Source: Catenulispora sp. EB89
Lineage (GTDB): Bacteria; Actinomycetota; Actinomycetes; Streptomycetales; Catenulisporaceae
DNA: 64,000 bases
Assembly: GCF_041261445.1 (NCBI RefSeq)
Contig: NZ_JBGCCU010000010.1
Span: 124,001 to 188,000, forward strand
Direction: 5' to 3'
The notes beneath the pieces are model-generated. The model saw only the letters and a list, made by a program, of their open reading frames with translations, was not told where the DNA came from and searched no databases. The position numbers and the translations under genes were made by a program. Shown here piece after piece: positions 7,588-14,210 of the stretch. Numbering within the stretch: the stretch's first letter is position 1; each line of letters starts with the position of its first letter.

Positions 7588-9228
7588 ATGACGGAACTCA
7601 CGATCCGTCCGCAGGAGATCCGCGACGCGCTGGAGCGTTTCGTCGACTCCTACAAGACGACGACGGCGCCACGGGACGAGGTCGGGTCCGTCACGGTGAT
7701 CGGTGACGGCATCGCCAAGGTCGACGGTCTGCCCTCGGCCATGACCAACGAGCTGCTGAAGTTCGAGGACGGCACCCTGGGCATCGCCCTGAACCTGGAC
7801 GTCCGCGAGATCGGCGTGGTCGTGCTCGGCGACTACGAGCGAATCGCAGAAGGCCAGTCCGTGCGGCGCACCGGCGAGATCCTGTCCACCCCGGTGGGTG
7901 ACAAGTTCATGGGCCGGGTGGTGAACCCGCTGGGTGAGCCGATCGACGGTCTGGGTCCGATCGAGGCTGAGGGCACCCGCATCCTGGAGCTGCAGGCGCC
8001 TGGTGTCATGGCTCGGCAGTCGGTGAAGGAGCCGTTGCAGACCGGTATCAAGGCCATCGACTCGATGACCCCGATCGGCCGTGGCCAGCGTCAGCTGATC
8101 ATCGGTGACCGGCAGACCGGCAAGACCGCGGTGGCTGTGGACACGATCATCAACCAGAAGCAGAACTGGGCGTCGGGCGATCCGAAGAAGCAGGTCCGCT
8201 GCATCTACGTGGCCATCGGTCAGAAGGGTTCCACCATCGCGGCCGTCAAGGGCGCGCTGGAGGAGGCCGGCGCGATGGAGTACACGACGATCGTGGCCTC
8301 CCCGGCTTCGGACCCGGCGGGTTTCAAGTACCTGGCGCCGTACACCGGCTCGGCCATCGGCCAGCACTGGATGTATGACGGCAAGCACGTTCTGATCGTT
8401 TTCGACGACTTGACCAAGCAGGCTGAGGCCTACCGGTCGATGTCGCTGCTGCTGCGTCGTCCGCCGGGGCGCGAGGCGTACCCGGGTGACGTGTTCTATC
8501 TGCACTCGCGTCTGCTGGAGCGTTGCGCGAAGCTGTCCGATGACATGGGTGCCGGTTCCATGACCGGTCTGCCGGTGATCGAGACCAAGGCGAACGACAT
8601 CTCGGCGTTCATTCCGACCAACGTCATCTCCATCACCGACGGTCAGTGCTTCTTCGAGACCGACTTGTTCAACTCCGGTGTCCGTCCGGCGATCAACGTG
8701 GGTACCTCGGTGTCCCGGGTCGGTGGTTCGGCGCAGGTGCGGGCGATGCGTTCGGTGTCTGGTTCGCTGCGCGTGGACCTGGCCCAGTTCCGTGACCTGG
8801 AGGCGTTCGCTGCTTTCGCCTCGGACCTGGACGACGCCTCCAAGGCCCAGCTGTCCCGCGGCCAGCGGATGGTCGAGCTGCTCAAGCAGGGCCAGTACGA
8901 GCCGTATCCGGTGGAGGAGCAGGTGGCCTCGATCTGGATCGGCACCTCGGGCTCGATCGATGATGTGCCGGTGGCCGACGTGCGCCGCTTCGAGAAGGAG
9001 TTCATCTCCTTCCTGAAGACCGACCACGCCGGTGTGCTGGCCACGATCCGCGAGACCGGTCAGCTCTCCGACGACACCGTCACGGCGTTCAAGGACGGCG
9101 TCGCGCAGTTCAAGCGCGGCTTCGAGCTCGGCGACGGCACACTGCTGGCCGACCAGAGCAAGGTCGACGCGATGGACGAGGACGACGTCGGCCAGCTCAC
9201 CGTCGCCAAGCACGTCAAGGCCCGGTGA
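7588..9228 (+). CDS. atpA: F1F0 ATP synthase subunit alpha, outside any atp operon
   Basis: A complete 546-residue alpha subunit of F1-ATPase. The crown domain fills residues 1-95, the Walker A motif GDRQTGKT is at 173-180, the Walker B region [16 protein letters not shown] is near 268-283, the catalytic-interface arginine is R377 in SVSRVGG, and the C-terminal helical domain is intact. The start ATG follows AAGAGGACAGGAA. Unusually, no atpB/E/F/H/G/D/C gene lies on either side; the neighbours are unrelated and the gene is bounded by hairpins on both flanks. The central two thirds use more GGT and CGT codons than neighbouring genes, like a highly expressed gene, while the 3' end does not. It may be a second copy or the only one, displaced. 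Confidence 0.95.
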   Translation: MTELTIRPQEIRDALERFVDSYKTTTAPRDEVGSVTVIGDGIAKVDGLPSAMTNELLKFEDGTLGIALNLDVREIGVVVLGDYERIAEGQSVRRTGEILSTPVGDKFMGRVVNPLGEPIDGLGPIEAEGTRILELQAPGVMARQSVKEPLQTGIKAIDSMTPIGRGQRQLIIGDRQTGKTAVAVDTIINQKQNWASGDPKKQVRCIYVAIGQKGSTIAAVKGALEEAGAMEYTTIVASPASDPAGFKYLAPYTGSAIGQHWMYDGKHVLIVFDDLTKQAEAYRSMSLLLRRPPGREAYPGDVFYLHSRLLERCAKLSDDMGAGSMTGLPVIETKANDISAFIPTNVISITDGQCFFETDLFNSGVRPAINVGTSVSRVGGSAQVRAMRSVSGSLRVDLAQFRDLEAFAAFASDLDDASKAQLSRGQRMVELLKQGQYEPYPVEEQVASIWIGTSGSIDDVPVADVRRFEKEFISFLKTDHAGVLATIRETGQLSDDTVTAFKDGVAQFKRGFELGDGTLLADQSKVDAMDEDDVGQLTVAKHVKAR

Positions 9229-9232
9229 CGGC

Positions 9233-9267
9233 GGGATCGCCGGACCCGCCGTGGGCCCGGCGATCCG
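9233..9267 (+). terminator. Terminator after atpA
   Basis: GGATCGCCGG at 9234-9243 pairs with CCGGCGATCC at 9257-9266, starting within ten bases of the atpA stop, and GGGGTTTT follows about 20 bases later. It separates atpA from the SigB-type promoter that follows. Confidence 0.6.
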
Positions 9268-9295
9268 GGGCCGTGTGGGGTTTTCGCGCCGCTCT

Positions 9296-9319
9296 GTTTG
9301 GATTCTGCGATTCGGGTAC
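9296..9319 (+). promoter_or_regulatory. SigB/SigF-type stress promoter
   Basis: GTTT, 14 bases, GGGTAC, located 31 bases before the start codon of the following membrane protein. Element order and 14-base spacing equal those of the promoter before the 24-residue peptide at 1416. It probably drives the two-gene operon 9351-10453. Confidence 0.6.
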
Positions 9320-9350
9320 TCATGGGCGACAAGCCCCTTGAGGAGGCCCC

Positions 9351-9932
9351 ATGATCACAGTCGCGATCATCACCATCGTCGTGATCGTCCTGGTCATCGC
9401 CGTCGTGGTGTACACCAGACGGCGAGAGAACGCCAAGCGCCGGATGCGGACCTCGTTCGGGCCCGAATACGCCCGGGCGAGCGCCGAGTACGGCGGCCAG
9501 CAGGCCGCGGACCGGGAACTGGCCCGGCGCAGCCAGATGTACGGCCGGCTGCGCCTGGAACCGATCAGCGCGGCCGACCGGGACTTCTACACCACGTACT
9601 GGGAGAACATCCGCAGCGGCTTCCTCGACGACCCGTCGGCCGCCCTTTCGGGCGCCGAGCAGCTGATCGCCCGGCTGATCGAGGCCCGGGGCTACCCCGT
9701 CGACGACCGCGGCGAGCAGCTGGCGCTGCTCTCGGTCCGGCACGGAGGCGTCCTGGCGAACTACCGCCAGGCGCTGTGGGTCAGCGAACGGGTGCGAACC
9801 GATTCGACGTCGATACCGACCGAGGTGAAGCGCGAAGCCCTGATGCAGTACCAAACGTTCCTCGACGACCTGCTCACCGAGCCCGGCGCCGTGGTTCCGC
9901 GCGGGACCAAGGAATCGGAGGCCACCTTGTGA
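9351..9932 (+). CDS. Membrane-anchored protein with an N-terminal helix
   Basis: A 193-residue protein. One hydrophobic helix at residues 2-21 is followed by a basic stop-transfer TRRRENAKRR and a soluble, mostly helical domain. That domain contains YWENIRSGFLDDPSAALSGA, a block that recurs in the next protein (RWTEIQVGFVEDPAESVRDA), and both end with a short R-x-L/F-x-x-Y-x-x-FL segment, so the two are paralogues. The start has GAGGAGG at good spacing and a SigB-type promoter upstream, so it is probably a stress-regulon membrane protein. Function unknown. Confidence 0.75.
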   Translation: MITVAIITIVVIVLVIAVVVYTRRRENAKRRMRTSFGPEYARASAEYGGQQAADRELARRSQMYGRLRLEPISAADRDFYTTYWENIRSGFLDDPSAALSGAEQLIARLIEARGYPVDDRGEQLALLSVRHGGVLANYRQALWVSERVRTDSTSIPTEVKREALMQYQTFLDDLLTEPGAVVPRGTKESEATL

Positions 9933-10453
9933 GCGCCGAGCCGGTCATGAACCAGGACACCCTCCCGACCGAACCGACCCATCGGTGGGCCGACGACGGG
10001 GGTGTGCTCACCGAGGAGCGGCTGCCGGTGCCGGAGTCGGTGCCGGCACCGGAGCCGGAGACGCCGATGGAGGTGACAACGGAGACGCCCATGGCCGCGG
10101 AGCCCGAGGAGCCGGAGGCGCCGACGGACACGTCGACGGCGGGGCCGACGGACACGACGACGGAGACGACTTCGACCCCTGTCGTCCACGAACCGCTCCT
10201 GAGCCACAAGGCGGAGCAAGCCTTCCGCAGCCGCTGGACCGAGATCCAGGTCGGCTTCGTGGAGGACCCGGCGGAGTCCGTGCGTGACGCCGACGGCTTC
10301 GTCGCCGAGATCGCCGCGGCCCTGCTGAGCTCCTTCCAGGCGCGCAGGACCGATCTGGCGGCCGCCTGGCAGCAGGGCAGTCCCGGAACCGAGGACCTGC
10401 GCCAGGCCCTGCGGCGCTACCGCGCTTTCCTCGGCGTCGTCCTCCCCGAGTAG
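9929..10453 (+). CDS. Soluble paralogue with a Pro/Glu/Thr-rich arm
   Basis: A 174-residue protein starting at GTG 9929, which overlaps the previous stop as GTGA and has GGAGG seven bases upstream. Residues 20-90 form a low-complexity arm rich in Pro, Glu and Thr, with no membrane segment. The last 80 residues (AFRSRWTEIQVGFVEDPAES onward) are homologous to the soluble domain of the preceding membrane-anchored protein. A membrane-bound and a free partner with the same domain, translationally coupled, suggest that they interact. Function unknown. Confidence 0.7.
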   Translation: MSAEPVMNQDTLPTEPTHRWADDGGVLTEERLPVPESVPAPEPETPMEVTTETPMAAEPEEPEAPTDTSTAGPTDTTTETTSTPVVHEPLLSHKAEQAFRSRWTEIQVGFVEDPAESVRDADGFVAEIAAALLSSFQARRTDLAAAWQQGSPGTEDLRQALRRYRAFLGVVLPE

Positions 10454-10465
10454 GCACCCCTGGAC

Positions 10466-10500
10466 CGATGCCGCGTCTCACCCCGCGAGGCGCGGCATCG
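10466..10500 (+). terminator. Terminator of the 9351-10453 operon
   Basis: CGATGCCGCG pairs perfectly with CGCGGCATCG across a 15-base loop, 13 bases after the stop codon. No U-run follows. The 200 bases between it and the next gene hold no clear promoter match. Confidence 0.6.
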
Positions 10501-10702
10501 CTGCACGCTGGGCACGAAGTATGGACGCTGTATACGCGCCCTACCGATCGGCGCTACTCTGACAGTAACTTCATACGCCCCAGACTTTGGCGCCGTGAAT
10601 TCCGACGCGCCGTATGCGGTCGGGGCAGGCACCGGTTTCACCTTGGCCGCGAAAGCCCTCCCACGCAGCCGACGCCCCATATGCGAAAGCGTAGGGCGTT
10701 CC

Positions 10703-11614
10703 ATGGGCACAACCTCTGTCAGCACACCGACACACGAGGTCCGACCACACGCTTCACGAGATCAACCGCACCGTTCGCGGACGGACCGGCGGAGCCGGCT
10801 CGGCGGGTGCGCGGCGGAGCCGCGGATCGTCCGCGGTCTCGATCGCAACGGCCGCGACCGGACCGATCAGCGGGCCGCGGCGCTGCGGTCTTTGGACCGG
10901 ATGCACCGCCTGCCCCCCGGCGACGCCGAACGGGCCGCTCTGCGGGTCGCCGTGATCACCGAGTACATGCCCTACGCGCGCCACCTGGCGTCCCGCTACG
11001 GCGTGCGCGGCCAGTCCGCGGAGGACTTCCTGCAGGCCGCCTACGTCGGCCTGGTCAAGGCGGTCGACCACTTCGACCCCGACTTCGGCGCCGGGTTCCT
11101 CGCCTTCGCCACCCCCACGATCCTCGGGGAGCTCAAGCGCTACTTCCGGGACACGACCTGGGCGGTCCACGTGCCGCGGCGGGTCCAGGAACTCGCCGGC
11201 GAGCTGCGGGACGCCACCGAGGACCTCTCGCAGCGGCTGCACCGGGCTCCGACCGTCCAGGAACTGGCGGTGCCGCTGGGCGTCGACGCGGCCGCGGTCG
11301 TCGACGCGATCGAGGCGTCCGGGCTGCACGCCCTGGCGTCCCTGGACGTGCCGACCGCCGTCGAGGACGGAGGCGGCTCTTTGCTGAGCGACCTGCTGGG
11401 CGCCGACGACCGCGGCATCCAGAACGTCATCGACCGGGAGACCCTGCGGCCGCTGCTGGCGACACTGTCCGAACGGGAGAAGAAGATCCTGCTCATGCGC
11501 TTCTTCCGGGGCATGACGCAGACCGAGATCAGCGCGGAGCTCGGAGTCTCGCAGATGCAGGTCTCCCGTCTCCTCGCCCAGATCCTCGGCCGGCTCAGAG
11601 CGCACGCCGGCTGA
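10703..11614 (+). CDS. RNA polymerase sigma factor, SigB/SigF/SigG family
   Basis: A group 3 sigma factor of about 303 residues. Region 2 includes ARHLASRYGVRGQSAEDFLQAA and FDPDFGAGFLAFATPTILGELKRYFRD, which carries the region 2.4 promoter-reading helix; region 3 has VPRRVQELAGEL; region 4 ends with LSEREKKILLMRFFRGMTQ and the helix-turn-helix TEISAELGVSQMQVSRLLA. The ATG at 10703 has only a weak AGGGCG, and the first 70 residues are basic and non-conserved, so a later start is possible. Factors of this class read GTTT/GGGTAT promoters such as the two in this window. No anti-sigma factor gene is adjacent, but a protein with an RsbW-like kinase domain is encoded at 14211. Confidence 0.9.
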   Translation: MGTTSVSTPTHEVRPHASRDQPHRSRTDRRSRLGGCAAEPRIVRGLDRNGRDRTDQRAAALRSLDRMHRLPPGDAERAALRVAVITEYMPYARHLASRYGVRGQSAEDFLQAAYVGLVKAVDHFDPDFGAGFLAFATPTILGELKRYFRDTTWAVHVPRRVQELAGELRDATEDLSQRLHRAPTVQELAVPLGVDAAAVVDAIEASGLHALASLDVPTAVEDGGGSLLSDLLGADDRGIQNVIDRETLRPLLATLSEREKKILLMRFFRGMTQTEISAELGVSQMQVSRLLAQILGRLRAHAG

Positions 11615-11738
11615 TCCCGCCGGTCTACAGTCCCGCAGTCCTGCACTTTCACAGCCCCGCCGGTCCCGGGCGCGGCCGGCAGCGGTGTCGACCGCGCCCG
11701 CCGAAACCCCGGCGGCCACTTCCGAGGAGAACCCTTCG

Positions 11739-12140
11739 ATGAGCGTTTCCGACCCGTCCCGACACCATCCAGCCGTCGCCGCGCACCACGCCACCAGGGC
11801 TGCCGACGTCCAGCTGCGCATCGCCGACGCGATCACCAAGTTCGCCGGCTCCATGATGTTCGTCTACCTGCACGCGGTGATCTTCGTCGGCTGGATGCTG
11901 TTCGTCGAGACCAACCCCTGGCCCACGCTGACCCTGGTGGTGTCCCTGGAGGCGATCTTCCTGTCGACGTTCGTCATGATCGGCCAGAACCGGCAGGCGT
12001 CCTTCCAACAGGCCAAGGCCGACCACGACTTCGTCGAGTCGGAACTGGAGCTCAAGTCCAACACCGACCTGACCCGGGCCATCCACGCCATGACCACCGA
12101 GCTCCACAACCGGCTGCCGGCGGGATCGGAAACGCGATAG
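11739..12140 (+). CDS. DUF1003-family membrane protein
   Basis: A 133-residue protein with the DUF1003 core: two hydrophobic helices around residues 35-85 (FAGSMMFVYLHAVIFVGWML and TLTLVVSLEAIFLSTFVMI) and a charged coiled tail with QNRQASFQQAKADHDF. The ATG at 11739 follows GAGGAG; a GTG at 11685 would add a Thr/Pro-rich leader. It probably sits in the cytoplasmic membrane. The biochemical role of DUF1003 is unknown. It is convergent with the large sigma factor gene. Confidence 0.85.
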   Translation: MSVSDPSRHHPAVAAHHATRAADVQLRIADAITKFAGSMMFVYLHAVIFVGWMLFVETNPWPTLTLVVSLEAIFLSTFVMIGQNRQASFQQAKADHDFVESELELKSNTDLTRAIHAMTTELHNRLPAGSETR

Positions 12141-12192
12141 TGCCGCACAGAACGGGCCGCCGCGGGCTGGTCCGTTCGCCGAGTACCGGCTG

Positions 12193-14049
12193 TCAGGACC
12201 CTGCACCCACCTCCGAACGCTGAGGCACATCCGTCGGCTTGGCGGGCGTGGCCCGCGTGAGGTACTGCGGGACCGGCGCCGCGTCCGTGCCGGTGTCGCG
12301 CACCAGGCCGTAGCGGACGATGCCGTGGCCGTCGGGGGCGGCGTCGATGTCCTGGGTGACCTGCGCCCACGTGAACGGCGTCACGCTGAGGTTGTAGTCG
12401 GCGTAGCCCTCGGTCTCGTGCAGGGTGACGGTGCCGTCGAGGTAGAAGAACTCGTTGTTCCACATCTGCTGCGCGCCCGGCGGCAGCGTGATGTAGCCGG
12501 CCTTCGGGTTGCCCATCCAGGTGACGTCCGTGGGCTGGCCGGCCCCGTTGTCGTCCATGCGCCGCCCGCCGCCGGAGGCGACGTGGAACAGCTTGCCCCG
12601 CAGGCCCGTCCAGGTCGGCATCACCATCCCGCCGACGCGGTTGAACCACGCGATCTCGTAGCGGACGCGGAAGTAGCCTGTGCCGGTGATCGTGACGCTC
12701 TGTCCGTTCCAGAACATCAGGTACGTGCCGCCGAGCGAGCCCTTGAACGGCTGCGAGTAGTTGCCGGTGGCGGTGATCGGCACGGTTTCGGGGCGCCGGG
12801 GCAGCGGTCCGGGCTTGGCGAGGCGGTCGGGCGCTGCGTCGACCGTGTCGACGGTCTGGCCGTAGACCGGCCCCGCCGGGGTCACCGAAGGGCGCACCGA
12901 AGGGGAAGGGGAGGGGGACGTGCTCGTCGCGGAAGCCGCCGGTGTCGGGGTGCCCGGCGCTGGCGTCGATGAAGCGGGGGTCGGCGTCGCGAGGCTGGTC
13001 GGAGCCGGCGAAGCAGCCGACGTCCCGGCCACCCCGCCGACCGTGGACCGGTCAGCCACCGGACCGGCATTCGGCGACGTCGTCGACCCACTGCCCGCCA
13101 TCGCGATCGCGGCGCTCACCCCCAGAACCGCGACCGCCGCCGAGGCGACGACCAGCTTGCTCGTCGGCAGCAAGGACCGGCCGACGTTCGGATGCCGCCG
13201 TGCCGGCTTCCGCCAGGCGCGGCCGCCGAGATACGCACCCGTGAGCGTGAGCGGCAGCGGCAGCAAAGCGACCCCGGCCAGCAAGCTCTCGGCCGGCACC
13301 AATCCCCGCTGGAACTCCGAACACTCACCGCACTCCCGTACATGCCGGGCCAGGCGCTTGCGCCACAGCGGCGACGGACGCCCGTCCCAGTCCCGGATCG
13401 CCGCGTCCAACCCTCCGCACCGCGGCGTCGCCCACACCGCGCGCACCACCGCCCGAGCCGTCTCCAGCTGCGCCTTCATCCGCTGCACCCGCACCGCGGC
13501 GTACGCAGGCGTCTCCTCCAACGCCGCCGCCAGCTCGCCGCGCGTGATCTGACCCGCGGCCTCCAGCCACCACAACGCGAGCAGGTCGCGATCCGCCTCG
13601 TCCAGCCAGCGCGTCGCCTCCGCAGTCTCCCGCCGCTGGTCGGACAGGCCGAGCCGGAGGATCGTCAGGTCGACGAAGTCCGCCCCGGGATCCGCGACGC
13701 CCTGCAATTCCTCCAGACCGCCGCCGTAGCCACTGTCACCACCGACCGGCCGCTGCCGGCTCTGGTTCTGGCTCCGGCTCCGGCTCCGATTCCGGCTGTC
13801 CCGCACCTCGCGGATGGCGATCGACACCAGCCAGGACCGGAACGCCGCCGGGTCACGCAGCCCGGCCAGGCCGTTGACCACCCTCAGCATCGTCTCCTGG
13901 ACCACGTCGTCCACATCCGCGTGCCCCTGCAGCGCACGGCCGACGATGTTGTAGACCAGCGGCAGGTACGCGGCGATCAACGCGTCGAGCGCCTGCTGGT
14001 CGCCACGCTGAGCAGCGAGGATCAGGTGTGGATCGAGATTGTCCGCCAT
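12193..14049 (-). CDS. Transmembrane ECF sigma factor with fused anti-sigma zinc finger and outside domain
   Basis: A 618-residue one-polypeptide signalling protein. Residues 8-85 are sigma region 2 (LVYNIVGRALQGHADVDDVVQETMLRV); about 140-205 are region 4; residues 236-243 form the H-x3-C-x2-C zinc motif (HVRECGEC) of ZAS anti-sigma domains; one membrane helix lies near 299-317; a Ser/Thr/Pro linker spans about 320-395; and an outside beta-rich domain of about 220 residues with Trp/Tyr-rich strands ends the protein. A short SRSRSQNQSR tract interrupts the region 2/4 linker. Fused ECF groups of this plan exist in actinobacteria. The outside domain may bind a glycan or wall component (inference). 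The ATG follows GGCGGAGAC. Confidence 0.8.
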   Translation of the reverse strand: MADNLDPHLILAAQRGDQQALDALIAAYLPLVYNIVGRALQGHADVDDVVQETMLRVVNGLAGLRDPAAFRSWLVSIAIREVRDSRNRSRSRSQNQSRQRPVGGDSGYGGGLEELQGVADPGADFVDLTILRLGLSDQRRETAEATRWLDEADRDLLALWWLEAAGQITRGELAAALEETPAYAAVRVQRMKAQLETARAVVRAVWATPRCGGLDAAIRDWDGRPSPLWRKRLARHVRECGECSEFQRGLVPAESLLAGVALLPLPLTLTGAYLGGRAWRKPARRHPNVGRSLLPTSKLVVASAAVAVLGVSAAIAMAGSGSTTSPNAGPVADRSTVGGVAGTSAASPAPTSLATPTPASSTPAPGTPTPAASATSTSPSPSPSVRPSVTPAGPVYGQTVDTVDAAPDRLAKPGPLPRRPETVPITATGNYSQPFKGSLGGTYLMFWNGQSVTITGTGYFRVRYEIAWFNRVGGMVMPTWTGLRGKLFHVASGGGRRMDDNGAGQPTDVTWMGNPKAGYITLPPGAQQMWNNEFFYLDGTVTLHETEGYADYNLSVTPFTWAQVTQDIDAAPDGHGIVRYGLVRDTGTDAAPVPQYLTRATPAKPTDVPQRSEVGAGS

Positions 14050-14145
14050 GGGGTCTCCGCCTTTGCAGGAATGAGCGAGCGTCGGTTCACCTTTGGAGAC
14101 CCGGCACCACCGCAGCGGATATCACTTCCTGAGCGATCCGCGAGC

Positions 14146-14169
14146 ATACCCTCACCCGAGCGACGGAAC
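14146..14169 (-). promoter_or_regulatory. Weak SigB-type promoter match before the fused sigma factor
   Basis: On the minus strand: GTTC, 14 bases, GGGTAT, about 100 bases before the fused ECF sigma gene. The -10 is perfect and the -35 has one mismatch. Weaker than the two other sites of this type. Confidence 0.35.
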
Positions 14170-14197
14170 GCGGCCGGAGGATATCGTCCTCAATCGG

Positions 14198-14203
14198 TAC
14201 AAT
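14198..14203 (+). promoter_or_regulatory. -10 element for a leaderless transcript
   Basis: TACAAT ends seven bases before the ATG at 14211, and no Shine-Dalgarno sequence lies between. This spacing puts the transcription start at or next to the A of the start codon, the usual arrangement of actinobacterial leaderless mRNAs. No good -35 hexamer is visible. Confidence 0.5.
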
Positions 14204-14210
14204 TCGGTGT

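Noticed and set aside
7513-9213. 566-codon minus-strand frame across atpA
   Set aside because: Exact antisense of a canonical alpha subunit, rich in His, Arg and Asp without motifs.
12900-13080. Possible repeat array in the sigma factor gene
   Set aside because: It is the Ser/Thr/Pro linker coding region, not a nucleotide repeat array with spacers.
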